Below are positions 1 to 7,578 of a stretch of DNA of 64,000 nt, one piece after another. The DNA lies in the NCBI GenBank assembly GCA_036378435.1, contig DASUWK010000049.1, positions 1 through 64,000 of the forward strand, in the 5' to 3' direction. The stretch comes from DASUWK01 sp036378435 (GTDB lineage Bacteria > Chloroflexota > Dormibacteria > Dormibacterales > Dormibacteraceae). The stretch's first letter is position 1. Each line of letters starts with the position of its first letter. Both the position numbers and the translations under genes were made by a program. A model generated the notes under the pieces. The model did no database searches. It was not told the DNA's origin and was given only the letters and a program-made list of their open reading frames with translations.

Positions 1-1211
1 ATCATGCCGTCCACGATCCTGTGATCGAAGGAGATGCACGCGTTCATCATCTGCCTGATCGCGATGCCGTCGCCGATGACGACGGGCCGCTTCACGATCG
101 ACTCGGTCGTCAGGATGGCGGCCTGCGGCTGGTTGATGATCGGCTGCGAAGCCACCGACCCGGTCGGGCCGGTGTTGTTCAGGGTGAAGGTTCCGCCCTG
201 CACGTCCTCGGGCTTCAGCTTCTTGTCCCGCGCGCGCGTCACCAAGTCATTGACGGCGCGCGCCAGGTCGACGAAGCCGAGCCGGTCTGCGTCCTTCACC
301 ACTGGGACGATCAGCCCGTCTGGCACGGCGACCGCCAAGCCGACGTTGTAGTAGCGCTTGAGCGCTATGCCATCGTCGGTCCATGACGAGTTGAGGAAGG
401 GGAACTCCTTCAGCGCGTCACACACGATCTGGATGACGAAGGGGAGGTAGGTCAGAGGAATGCCGTTGCGGCGCTGGAAGCCGTCCTTTTCGGAATCGCG
501 GTAGCGCACCAGCTCGGTGACGTCGACCTCCTGCAGCGTCCAGGCGTGCGGCGACGTCGCCAGGCTGCGCGTCATGTGCTCGGCGATCGACTTCCGCATG
601 GCGCTGAGGCGCACGAGCTCTTCCCGCGCCCCGTCGGCGGCGGCTGGCGGGGTCGGCTGGCTCACCCTCTCGGCCTGCGGGGAGGGCTGGGGAGGGGCTG
701 TGGGAGCGGCACCGCCCCGCTCGATGTACGCGAGAACGTCGTCGCGGGTCACGCGGCCACCGTCCCCGGAGCCGGTGATCTGGGCTGGATCGACGCGGTG
801 CTCCTCCGCCAGGCGGCGGACCGCCGGACTGAAGCGCGGCCGCTCGCCGGCCGGGGCTTCCGCAGCGGGGGCGGCTGGCGCCGCTGGTCCGGACGCGGCC
901 TCCTCAGCCGTCGCCTGAGCGACAGCCTCGGCCGCGGGCTCGCTGGTGCGGGTCTCTTCGTCGGCGGCGCCGTCGACCTCGATCTCGGCGATCAGCGCGC
1001 CGACCTCGACCGTCGTGCCTTCCGCCACCTCGATCTTCACGAGCTTGCCCTCGAAGGGCGAGGGGATCTCCGCGTTGACCTTGTCCGTGACGACCTCGAC
1101 GATCGGCTCGTCGCGTTTGATGAAGTCGCCCTCCTGCTTCAGCCAGCGGTCCACGGTGCCTTCGGTGACGGATTCGCCGAGCTGCGGCATCTTGATCTGG
1201 GCGACTGCCAT
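1..1211 (-). CDS. 2-oxo acid dehydrogenase E2 (dihydrolipoamide acyltransferase), C-terminus cut by window edge
   Basis: E2 core of a pyruvate-, 2-oxoglutarate- or branched-chain-type dehydrogenase complex, transferring acyl groups from lipoate to CoA. Visible domains in order: an N-terminal lipoyl domain (about residues 1-75) with the lipoylated lysine in the TDKVNAEI motif (K44); an Ala/Pro/Glu-rich linker; a peripheral subunit-binding domain (RFSPAVRRLAEEH... GGRVTRDDV); a second Pro-rich linker; and the catalytic acyltransferase domain ending with the active-site HRIVDG motif at the very edge of the window. About 403 codons are present; only the last few dozen residues are missing. The ATG overlaps the stop of the upstream kinase gene as TAATG, so translation is probably coupled. 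Substrate specificity (SucB-like versus BkdB-like) cannot be decided without the E1 genes. Confidence 0.93.
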   Translation of the reverse strand, partial: MAVAQIKMPQLGESVTEGTVDRWLKQEGDFIKRDEPIVEVVTDKVNAEIPSPFEGKLVKIEVAEGTTVEVGALIAEIEVDGAADEETRTSEPAAEAVAQATAEEAASGPAAPAAPAAEAPAGERPRFSPAVRRLAEEHRVDPAQITGSGDGGRVTRDDVLAYIERGGAAPTAPPQPSPQAERVSQPTPPAAADGAREELVRLSAMRKSIAEHMTRSLATSPHAWTLQEVDVTELVRYRDSEKDGFQRRNGIPLTYLPFVIQIVCDALKEFPFLNSSWTDDGIALKRYYNVGLAVAVPDGLIVPVVKDADRLGFVDLARAVNDLVTRARDKKLKPEDVQGGTFTLNNTGPTGSVASQPIINQPQAAILTTESIVKRPVVIGDGIAIRQMMNACISFDHRIVDGM

Positions 1212-1771
1212 TACGGCGTCAGGTTAGCAGCGAGCCAGCGGTTCACCTCTGCCTGCGACCGGAGGCGGACGCAGCGGGCGCCGGCCAGCCGGCCGGGCAT
1301 CTCGCGGCGCCGCCGGCGGTAGGTCGACAGCGCGAACCGGAACAGGCTGTCGCGCGCGAAGACTGCGGCGTAGATGGTCTCGCGGTTTCCGTTCCAGAGC
1401 TCCTTTCGCGTCACGATGCGGCGCGCGGTGCGCTTGGCCATCCGCCACAGGCACACGGCGACCGGGAGATCGAGCCAGAGCACAACGTCCGCGGCGTCCG
1501 TCACCGATCCTTTGAGCCGCCCGTGGTAGTTGCCGTCGATGACCCAGCCGGCCTGGGCGGCGGCGATCGCGACCTTCTGCTCGAAGTCCGGAGCGGGTTG
1601 CCAGTCCGCAAGATGGTGCAGCGCGTCGAGCTCGATGCAGGGCACACCCAGCCGGCTCGCCAGAAGCTTGGCAAGGGTCGTCTTGCCGGCTCCACTCATG
1701 GTCGAGACGACGGCGATGCGCGGAGTCGCGGGCAGCAAGGGACCGTCATCCACTCTCGAGTCTCCGCTCAC
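1211..1771 (-). CDS. P-loop nucleotide kinase-like protein (adenylate kinase/topology-modulation family)
   Basis: A 186-residue protein with a Walker A loop near the N-terminus (STMSGAGKTTLAKLLASRL), then LDALHH and a WVIDGNYHG segment typical of the small adenylate-kinase-like 'topology modulation' family, then DVVLWLDLP (Walker B-like strand). An Arg-rich lid region (RMAKRTARRIVTRKELWNGN) follows. The family is predicted to phosphorylate a small substrate, but the substrate is unknown. Start is GTG at 1771; a second in-frame GTG lies 6 codons later and would still keep the P-loop. It overlaps the E2 start by one base (TAATG), placing it first in a two-gene minus-strand unit. Function beyond NTP binding is inference. 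Confidence 0.8.
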   Translation of the reverse strand: MSGDSRVDDGPLLPATPRIAVVSTMSGAGKTTLAKLLASRLGVPCIELDALHHLADWQPAPDFEQKVAIAAAQAGWVIDGNYHGRLKGSVTDAADVVLWLDLPVAVCLWRMAKRTARRIVTRKELWNGNRETIYAAVFARDSLFRFALSTYRRRRREMPGRLAGARCVRLRSQAEVNRWLAANLTP

Positions 1772-1791
1772 GTCGTCGCGGAGCCTGACTC

Positions 1792-2433
1792 ATGCCCAAA
1801 GGCCTGTTACCCTCAGCGGCCGAAATGGGGAGGGCCGGGGCGCTGATCGCGCTTGCGTTCGTGATCGTCGCGTGCGGTGCACAGCCGCCGTCGCCGGGAG
1901 CTGCGGCAGCCACCGCCTCGCCGGCCGTTTCTCCGTCTCCGAGCCCCTCGCCGTCGCCCAGCCCGTCGCCGTTGCCATCACCGGCCGCCGCTCCGTCGCC
2001 GTCGCCGGCGGCGTTCACGGGCGCCGTGGGGCTCGCCGGCTGCCCCGCTCCGGCCGCCGGTCAGCATCCGCTCGGCTCGCAGGGCCCGCCTGGGGCCGGC
2101 GTCCACTCAGACGCCTCGCTCAAGTGGAGCGGGTGCGGCTCGGTCACGGTGCCGCCCGGTACGACGCGGTTCATCACCGGGAACAGCTGGCAGCTCGGAT
2201 ACGCCACGAGCTGCCCGAACGGGCTCGACTACGGCCCCGGGGGAATGGGCACCAGCGTCAAGTTCAATGAGAAGCTTGTCGACGGCTCCGCCGGTCCGGA
2301 TGAGGTGGATGCCGCCGGGCCGTGGACCGACAGCGGCGACGGCACCATGGCCTACGGCGGCAACTACCAGGTCAAGATCACCGCGCTGGACCCGCGGTGC
2401 CGCTGGACGGTGGCGGTCTACCCCGCTAGCTAG
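1792..2433 (+). CDS. Putative lipoprotein with Pro-Ser repeat linker, function unknown
   Basis: A 213-residue exported protein. A hydrophobic segment ends in a lipobox (FVIVAC, Cys28), so signal peptidase II processing and lipid anchoring are likely. Then come a Pro-Ser-Ala low-complexity tether (about residues 45-72, with runs of PSPS) and a small C-terminal domain with four cysteines and a FITGNSWQLGY segment. I do not recognise the C-terminal domain. A GGAG sequence lies 8 bases before the ATG at 1792; an internal ATG at 1825 would give a shorter signal peptide (MGRAGALIALAF). It converges with the next minus-strand gene, overlapping by 8 bp. Confidence 0.75.
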   Translation: MPKGLLPSAAEMGRAGALIALAFVIVACGAQPPSPGAAAATASPAVSPSPSPSPSPSPSPLPSPAAAPSPSPAAFTGAVGLAGCPAPAAGQHPLGSQGPPGAGVHSDASLKWSGCGSVTVPPGTTRFITGNSWQLGYATSCPNGLDYGPGGMGTSVKFNEKLVDGSAGPDEVDAAGPWTDSGDGTMAYGGNYQVKITALDPRCRWTVAVYPAS

Positions 2434-2635
2434 GAGGCCGGGGCCCGGCCGGGCGCTTCGCTCGCCTGGTCAGCGCAAAGAGCCCGAGCGAGACCACCAG
2501 CAGGATGAGGCCGATCGACAGCCACCGCTGATCGCCGGTCATGAAACTCCCCTTGATCAGCCCGAGCCCCTGGCCGGTCCAGACCAGGCCCGCCAGCGCC
2601 AGGACGGCGGCGACGACCCTGCCGAGCGCTCGCAT
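2426..2635 (-). CDS. Small two-helix membrane protein
   Basis: A 69-residue protein with two hydrophobic helices (about residues 5-28 and 38-56) separated by a GLIKGSFMTGDQRW loop and ended by a basic tail (TRRAKRP), which suggests the tail faces the cytoplasm. Short proteins with a GLGLIKGSFM segment occur in several GC-rich bacteria, but no function is known to me. The ATG at 2635 is divergent from the next plus-strand gene with only 38 bp between them, so both promoters must sit in or overlap that gap. The 3' end overlaps the lipoprotein gene tail to tail. Confidence 0.65.
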   Translation of the reverse strand: MRALGRVVAAVLALAGLVWTGQGLGLIKGSFMTGDQRWLSIGLILLVVSLGLFALTRRAKRPAGPRPPS

Positions 2636-2673
2636 GGGCGGATCGTAGGCCCAGTGACATACTCTGCGGCGCC

Positions 2674-3105
2674 ATGAGTTGGCTGCGATCGCTCGGCACC
2701 TTCCGCCGCGTGACGGTAGTGAGCCTGCTGCTGGCCGTCGCCGCTGTCCTGCTCATCGCCCTCGCCAAGGGCCTGCATGCGGCGGGACTGACCACCGGAC
2801 TGCCGGTCGTCCTCGTCGTGGCTCTGCTGCTGGCGTGTCTTGCTTTCGCCCTCTACGTCACGAACCGCGACCTGTCACCGCGCGAGGGCGGGCAGATGCC
2901 GATGGAGCTTCAGCTGGCGAATGTCTTCGGCATCGCCTTGCTGGTGCTGCCGGCCATATGTGGCAGCGCCGCTTACCTCACGTTGACTCAGGATCGGGCC
3001 GCGCTGAGTCCTGTGCTGGCGGTCGTCGCAATAGCCGCGGCACCCGCCGCCGGAGCCTTCGCTGGCTGGATTCAGCGACGGTGGCCGCCTCTCGCCACGA
3101 CCTGA
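2674..3105 (+). CDS. Integral membrane protein, four predicted helices, function unknown
   Basis: A 143-residue hydrophobic protein with about four transmembrane segments (about residues 13-31, 42-61, 83-101 and 112-130) and an arginine-rich end (WIQRRW). No motif identifies a family. The ATG at 2674 directly follows the divergent gap shared with the small two-helix protein. The downstream neighbour is tRNA-Cys on the other strand. Confidence 0.65.
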   Translation: MSWLRSLGTFRRVTVVSLLLAVAAVLLIALAKGLHAAGLTTGLPVVLVVALLLACLAFALYVTNRDLSPREGGQMPMELQLANVFGIALLVLPAICGSAAYLTLTQDRAALSPVLAVVAIAAAPAAGAFAGWIQRRWPPLATT

Positions 3106-3130
3106 TCGGGCTGAGGCCTGAAGGGCAGGC

Positions 3131-3204
<74 letters not shown>

Positions 3205-3227
3205 CCGGCAGCCCAAGAATTCTACCC

Positions 3228-3704
3228 ATGGATTCTGCTGACCTCAGGGACGTTCTGGCGGCGCTGCCGGGAGGCGTGGTGGTCGTCGCCGCGCCCTTCG
3301 AAGGCAGCTTCCGCGGGCTGACCGCGACCAGCCTGACCGCAGTCTCGCTCGACCCACCGCTAGTCCTCGTCAGCCTCGACTCGCTCGCGGTGACCACCGA
3401 CGCCGTGCGCACTGCCGAGCGGTTCAGCATCAGCCTCCTGGAGCGGCGCCAGGAGTTCCTGGCTGAGCGCTTCGCCGGTCGCGCGCCGATGGTCGCCGGC
3501 GACTGGCACGAGGTGCCGCACCGGCTGTCACCGGGCGGGCTGCCCTACGTTGAAGGCGGCGTCGCCTGGTTCGAGTGCGAGCTGGAACAGGCTCACGAAG
3601 CCGGGGACCATGTGATCGCCATCGGAGCGGTCGTCCACGCCGAGCGCGCCGCCGGCGAACCGCTGGTCCATTGGGACCGCGCGTTCTGGCGCCTCGCTCA
3701 TTAG
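3228..3704 (+). CDS. Flavin reductase-like FMN-binding protein
   Basis: A 158-residue protein of the flavin reductase-like split-barrel family, which binds FMN and usually reduces free flavin with NAD(P)H for a partner monooxygenase. The signature GLTATSLTAVSLDPPLVLVSL region (about residues 30-50) and the C-terminal GDHVIAIGAVVHAE strand fit the family. The ATG at 3228 gives a protein of family-typical length; longer in-frame extensions would run through the tRNA-Cys locus and were rejected. It is followed after 22 bp by the 3-hydroxyacyl-CoA dehydrogenase gene. No monooxygenase partner lies nearby. Confidence 0.88.
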   Translation: MDSADLRDVLAALPGGVVVVAAPFEGSFRGLTATSLTAVSLDPPLVLVSLDSLAVTTDAVRTAERFSISLLERRQEFLAERFAGRAPMVAGDWHEVPHRLSPGGLPYVEGGVAWFECELEQAHEAGDHVIAIGAVVHAERAAGEPLVHWDRAFWRLAH

Positions 3705-3726
3705 CGAACCAAGGGAGGAACACGAA

Positions 3727-4599
3727 GTGGCTGGGATTGAAAAGGTCGCCGTGGTCGGCGCGGGCACGATGGGATCACAGATCGCGCTCCAGACCGCGCT
3801 GTCGGGCAAGTACAGCGTCGCATTGACGGATGCCGACGCAAGCCAACTCGAGAGGGCGGAGGCGGCCAACGACAAGCTGCTCAACCGCGCGGTGGAGCGC
3901 GGACGCGCCAGCCAGGAGCATTCCGACGCGGCGCGCACGGCCCTCAGCTACACGCCCGACCTGGCGAAGGCGGAAGGCGCCGGGCTCGTGATCGAAGCCA
4001 TCTACGAGAACCTCGAAGCCAAGCAGGAGCTGTTTCGGCGGCTCGACGAGATCGCCGGCCCTGACGCCATCCTCGCGAGCAACTCCAGCAGCATCGCCAT
4101 CTCGCGACTGGCCTCGGTCACGAAGCGCCCGGCCAGCTGCTGCAACCTCCACTTCTTCCATCCGGTCACGGTCATGGAGCTTTGCGAGGTCGTGCGGGGC
4201 CCGCAGACCTCGGACGCGACCGTCGACATCGCGATGGAGTTCGTCCGCAGCATCAACCGCGTCCCGGTGCTGCTCCAGAAGGAGATCCACGGCTTCATCG
4301 TCAACCGCATCCTCTTTGCCGCCACCGAGGAGGCGCTGCACCTGCTCGAGGGTGGCTACGCGACCTTCGAGGACATCGACACCGCTGTGAAGAAAGGCCT
4401 CAACTGGCCGATGGGCCCGTTCGAGCTGCTGGACTTCAGCGGCATCGACGTCTTCTACGGCGCCATGCTCGACCGTTTCGAGCGGGGCGAAGGGCCGGAA
4501 CCGCGCCCCACGCTCAAGCAGAAGGTGGAGACAAAGGAGCTGGGCCGCAAGACCGGGAAGGGCTTCTACGAATACGCCGCCAGGGGCTCGGGCGGGTAA
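3727..4599 (+). CDS. 3-hydroxyacyl-CoA (3-hydroxybutyryl-CoA) dehydrogenase
   Basis: A 290-residue enzyme oxidising (S)-3-hydroxyacyl-CoA to 3-ketoacyl-CoA with NAD. The Rossmann motif VAVVGAGTMGSQIA (G11, G13, G16) is at the N-terminus, and the catalytic His lies in NLHFFHPVTVMELCEVV. The C-terminal dimerisation domain starts at HGFIVNRILF and contains the GLNWPMGPFELLDFSG signature. Length matches single-domain Hbd/PaaH enzymes. The GTG start has a strong GGAGG Shine-Dalgarno at 3714-3718, spacing 8. tRNA-Leu follows 18 bp after the stop. It could serve fatty acid or phenylacetate degradation, or butanoyl/PHB metabolism; the context does not decide. Confidence 0.93.
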   Translation: MAGIEKVAVVGAGTMGSQIALQTALSGKYSVALTDADASQLERAEAANDKLLNRAVERGRASQEHSDAARTALSYTPDLAKAEGAGLVIEAIYENLEAKQELFRRLDEIAGPDAILASNSSSIAISRLASVTKRPASCCNLHFFHPVTVMELCEVVRGPQTSDATVDIAMEFVRSINRVPVLLQKEIHGFIVNRILFAATEEALHLLEGGYATFEDIDTAVKKGLNWPMGPFELLDFSGIDVFYGAMLDRFERGEGPEPRPTLKQKVETKELGRKTGKGFYEYAARGSGG

Positions 4600-4617
4600 A
4601 TTCTCTGCACGCCGCCG

Positions 4618-4702
4618 GCGGGTGTGGTGGAACTGGCAGACACACGGGTCTTAAAAACCCGGGCCGCAAGGCGTGTGGGTTCGAGCCCCACCACCCGCAC
4701 CA
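4618..4702 (+). tRNA. tRNA-Leu (anticodon UAA), CCA encoded
   Basis: An 85-nt class II tRNA. Acceptor stem GCGGGTG/CACCCGC, anticodon stem CGGGT/ACCCG closing loop CTTAAAA (anticodon TAA), a long variable arm (GGCCGCAAGGCGT) typical of leucine tRNA, T arm GTGGG-TTCGAGC-CCCAC, discriminator A and encoded CCA (4700-4702). It starts 18 bp after the dehydrogenase stop and may be read through from that gene. Confidence 0.97.
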
Positions 4703-4754
4703 GGCCATGGCGCCTCGCCGGTCGAGTTCGGCCACGCCTTTAGAATCGAGCTCT

Positions 4755-5075
4755 ATGCGTTCGGAAGAGATCCCTGAACAGGAGCCGGACGAGCCAGAAG
4801 AGGAGCCAGCCCAAGCCGAGCAGTCCGTGGCGACGCTCGTGCCTTCAGTCGGGCAGGCGGCGCGTGAGTTCGAGTTTCGGACGGAAGCGCTGAGCCTGGC
4901 CGAGCTGACGGACGGCTCGACGCTGGCGCGCAAGCTGACCGAGGCTTCAAAAGAGGGCTGGGACTTGGTCTCGGTTCTCGACGCGGGCGACCACCGCGTT
5001 ATCGTCTACCGGCGCGGCAAGCGCTCCGAGCGCCAGTCGCACCCGGTCGGCTTCTTCCCCCAATCGCGGTCTTAG
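4755..5075 (+). CDS. Small acidic protein with DUF4177-like C-terminus
   Basis: A 106-residue protein. The first 25 residues are strongly acidic (EEIPEQEPDEPEEEPAQAE). The second half contains LARKLTEASKEGWDLVSVL followed by a VIVYRR strand, which resembles DUF4177-type proteins (a 'xxLNxxGxEGWELVxV' pattern); no function is known for those. The ATG at 4755 was chosen because the longer open frame upstream runs through the tRNA-Leu gene. It is followed at once by the response regulator gene. The DUF4177 link is inferred from a short motif only. Confidence 0.65.
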   Translation: MRSEEIPEQEPDEPEEEPAQAEQSVATLVPSVGQAAREFEFRTEALSLAELTDGSTLARKLTEASKEGWDLVSVLDAGDHRVIVYRRGKRSERQSHPVGFFPQSRS

Positions 5076-5088
5076 TTCTGCCAGGCAT

Positions 5089-5805
5089 TTGAGCACTTCA
5101 CCACGACGCAAGAAGCGGATCCTGATGGTCGAGGACGACCCCGACATCCGGCTGATGGTGGCCGAGGTCTGCCGCCGCGAGGGTTACGACGTCATCGAGG
5201 CCGCCAACGGCCGAACCGGCGTGCAGCAGGGCGGCTCGCAGCAGCCCGACCTCGTCCTGCTGGACTGGGTGCTGCCTGACATCTCCGGTCTCGATGTTTG
5301 TCGCGAGCTGCGGCGTCAGGGACTGACGTGCCCGGTCATCATGCTGACCGGCCGCGCCGCGAAGGTCGACATCGTCGTCGGCCTCGAGGTGGGGGCGGAC
5401 GACTACATCACGAAGCCCTTCGACTCGCGTGAGCTGGCGGCTCGGCTGGGCGCGCACCTGCGCCGTAGCGCGATGATGCCGAGCCCGAGCCGGGAGGGCG
5501 TGGTCACCGTCGGGTCGGTCGAGATCGACACGCAAGGGCGCCGTGTGCGCGTCGGCGAGCGCGAGGTCAAGCTCACGATGACCGAGTTCGACCTGCTGGC
5601 GCTGCTGGCGGCGAACCCGGGCCGTGTACTCACCCGCGCGCAGCTGCTCGAGAAGGTGTGGGGCTACCTCGCGGAGGTCGATTACCACTCGGTCGACCCG
5701 CACATCCAGCGCCTGCGCAAGAAGCTCGATACGCTCGGCGAGGCGGGCGTGGCGCTGGAGGCGGTCCCAGGTCTCGGTTACCGGCTCTCGGCAAAGCCCG
5801 CTTAG
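5089..5805 (+). CDS. OmpR/PhoB-family response regulator (orphan)
   Basis: A 238-residue two-component regulator. The receiver domain (about residues 10-125) has the acidic pair E15/D16/D17, phosphoacceptor D59 in LVLLDWVLPD, the MLTGRA threonine and the TKPFD lysine. A winged-helix DNA-binding domain (about 140-235) ends with the PhoB/OmpR signature LLEKVWGYLAEVDYHSVDPHIQRLRKK and VPGLGYRL. The start appears to be TTG at 5089; no better start exists upstream in frame. No histidine kinase gene lies next to it, so its partner and regulon are unknown. murI begins 7 bp after the stop. Confidence 0.92.
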   Translation: MSTSPRRKKRILMVEDDPDIRLMVAEVCRREGYDVIEAANGRTGVQQGGSQQPDLVLLDWVLPDISGLDVCRELRRQGLTCPVIMLTGRAAKVDIVVGLEVGADDYITKPFDSRELAARLGAHLRRSAMMPSPSREGVVTVGSVEIDTQGRRVRVGEREVKLTMTEFDLLALLAANPGRVLTRAQLLEKVWGYLAEVDYHSVDPHIQRLRKKLDTLGEAGVALEAVPGLGYRLSAKPA

Positions 5806-5812
5806 GGACCAC

Positions 5813-6616
5813 GTGGGTGACAGCAGGCCCCTAGGCGTCTTCGACTCCGGCGTGGGCGGACTGACCGTCCTGAAGGAGATTCACCGGCGGCTGCCGCAGG
5901 AGCCCACGATCTACGTCGGCGACCTCCTGCACTTCCCGTACGGCCCGCGCTACCCGGAACAGGTCCGCGAGTTCGCCTTCGACATCATCCGCTACCTCCA
6001 GAGCCGCGACGTGAAGCTGATCGTGATCGCCTGCAACACAGCGACCGCGGCCGCGCTGGACCAGGCGCGCGAGGTGTTCGACGTGCCGATCGTGGGCGTC
6101 ATCAGCCCCGGCGCGCAGGCGGCCGTCGAGGCGACACGCAAGGGGCTGATCGGCGTCATCTCAACAGAGGGCACGCGCGCGAGCCAGCAGTACCTGCACG
6201 CGGTCAAGGAGCTCGACCCGACGATCGGCGTCTATCAGAAGGCGTGTCCTGAGCTGGTCGAGATCGTCGAGGCCGGGGAGGCCGAGTCAGGACGTGCGGA
6301 CGAAGTGCTGCGCGACGACCTGCGAGAGATCGTCGATCTCGGCGCGGACGTGCTGGTGCTCGGCTGCACCCACTACCCGCTGCTGAAACCCGCGATCCGG
6401 AGGGTCTACCCCGGCGCCTTCGAGCTGGTCGACTCGGCCGAGCCGACGGCCGCCAAGGTCGAGCGCCTGCTGGACCACTCGCGGATGCGCGCCGACGGAG
6501 ACGGTCCCCACCACGAGCTCATCGTCACGTCGATCCCCGATCGCTTCCACGAGGTGGCGCAGATTCTGTTCGGCGAGGACGTGCCCGAGGTCCGCGAGGT
6601 CAACCTCTGGGACTGA
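5813..6616 (+). CDS. murI: Glutamate racemase
   Basis: A 267-residue cofactor-independent racemase making D-glutamate for peptidoglycan. The N-terminal FDSGVGGLTVLKEI motif and both catalytic cysteines are present (VIACNTATAAAL and LGCTHYPLL), spaced as in the family. The GTG at 5813 follows an AGGGA ribosome site and gives normal length; the longer frame upstream lies inside the response regulator gene. The TGA stop (6614-6616) overlaps the apparent CTG start of the polyprenyl synthase as CTGA. Confidence 0.95.
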   Translation: MGDSRPLGVFDSGVGGLTVLKEIHRRLPQEPTIYVGDLLHFPYGPRYPEQVREFAFDIIRYLQSRDVKLIVIACNTATAAALDQAREVFDVPIVGVISPGAQAAVEATRKGLIGVISTEGTRASQQYLHAVKELDPTIGVYQKACPELVEIVEAGEAESGRADEVLRDDLREIVDLGADVLVLGCTHYPLLKPAIRRVYPGAFELVDSAEPTAAKVERLLDHSRMRADGDGPHHELIVTSIPDRFHEVAQILFGEDVPEVREVNLWD

Positions 6617-7557
6617 CTGAGGACCTCGAACGCCTGGAGGCCGAGCTCCAGGCTCTTCTGGCCGAGGACATCGAGCTGGCGCGCGACCCGATGCGGTCCC
6701 TTTTCTCGGCGGGCGGAAAGCGGCTGCGGCCCACCCTGGTGTTCCTTGCCGGCGCCCTGGGCGGCGCGGACTACGAGCGCCTGGCGCCTGCCGCCATCGC
6801 CGTGGAGCTGGTGCACGCGTCGACGCTCGTGCATGACGACGTCATCGACCACTCGCCGACCCGCCGCGGGCTGCCCACGGTGGCGGCCGCTGACGGCGAC
6901 GGGCGGGCGATCGTCGTGGGCGACTTTTACTTCGCCCGCGCTTATGGCCAGGCCGCGCGGAGCGGGGACGCCGAGGTGGTCGGGATCCTCGCCGAGGCCG
7001 TGCGGCTGGTTTGCGAGGGCGAGCTCCGGCAGCAGGAAGAGCGGTTTCGCTACCGCGTCGGCATGTACCGCTACTTCCGCCGCATCCGGCTCAAGACGGC
7101 GAGCCTCCTCGAGGCGGCCTGCGACCTGGGCGCCGTGCTCGGTGGCCTGGACGGCGCGTCGCGGCTGGCCCTCCGGACGTACGCGATGTACCTTGGGCTG
7201 GCCTTCCAGGTCGCCGACGACCTGCTCGACTATCTGAGTGACGAGGCGGAGGTCGGCAAGCCCGTGGGCCACGACCTCCTGGAAGGCAGCGCCACCCTGC
7301 CACTGCTCTTGGCCCGCACCGACCAGAGTGTCGCCGGACAGCTCGGTGCCCTCCTAGGTCAGGGCAAGCAGCTCGATGAGACTGAGGTCGCGCAGGTGGT
7401 CGCCTTGGTGCGCCAATCGCAGGCTCCCGAGCTCACGCGCCGGCGGGCGCAGGCGCTGGCCGGCCGCGCTCGCGAGGCGCTGGCCAAAGCGCCCGCCCAC
7501 CCGGCACGCGAGGCCCTCGACGCCCTTACCACCTTCGTGGTCGAGCGGACCTCTTAG
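6613..7557 (+). CDS. Polyprenyl (trans-isoprenyl) diphosphate synthase, probable CTG start
   Basis: A class I isoprenyl diphosphate synthase making the long-chain prenyl tail of quinones or cell-wall carriers. Both aspartate-rich motifs are intact (first: LVHDDVIDHSPTRRG; second: FQVADDLLDYLSD), as is GGKRLRP. From the first standard start (ATG 6691) the protein has 288 residues and loses the helix that normally precedes GGKRLRP. The frame is open upstream, with a typical LTEDLERLEAELQALLAED helix starting at CTG 6613, which overlaps the murI stop as CTGA. I use that start (314 residues), but it is inferred. Quinone synthesis would fit the nuo operon in this window. Confidence 0.88.
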   Translation: MTEDLERLEAELQALLAEDIELARDPMRSLFSAGGKRLRPTLVFLAGALGGADYERLAPAAIAVELVHASTLVHDDVIDHSPTRRGLPTVAAADGDGRAIVVGDFYFARAYGQAARSGDAEVVGILAEAVRLVCEGELRQQEERFRYRVGMYRYFRRIRLKTASLLEAACDLGAVLGGLDGASRLALRTYAMYLGLAFQVADDLLDYLSDEAEVGKPVGHDLLEGSATLPLLLARTDQSVAGQLGALLGQGKQLDETEVAQVVALVRQSQAPELTRRRAQALAGRAREALAKAPAHPAREALDALTTFVVERTS

Positions 7558-7578
7558 TTGGAACCCTAGAGTGGGCGG

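Noticed and set aside
546..1322. 258-codon plus-strand open frame
   Set aside because: It is antisense to the E2 lipoyl and linker coding region; GC-rich codon use opens the opposite frames. The minus-strand product has clear domain motifs, this one none.
1930..2010. Simple-sequence repeat (CCGTCG/CCCTCG-like) as a phase-variable tract
   Set aside because: It encodes a Pro-Ser tether of a lipoprotein; the units are imperfect and in frame, giving no sign of slippage-based switching.
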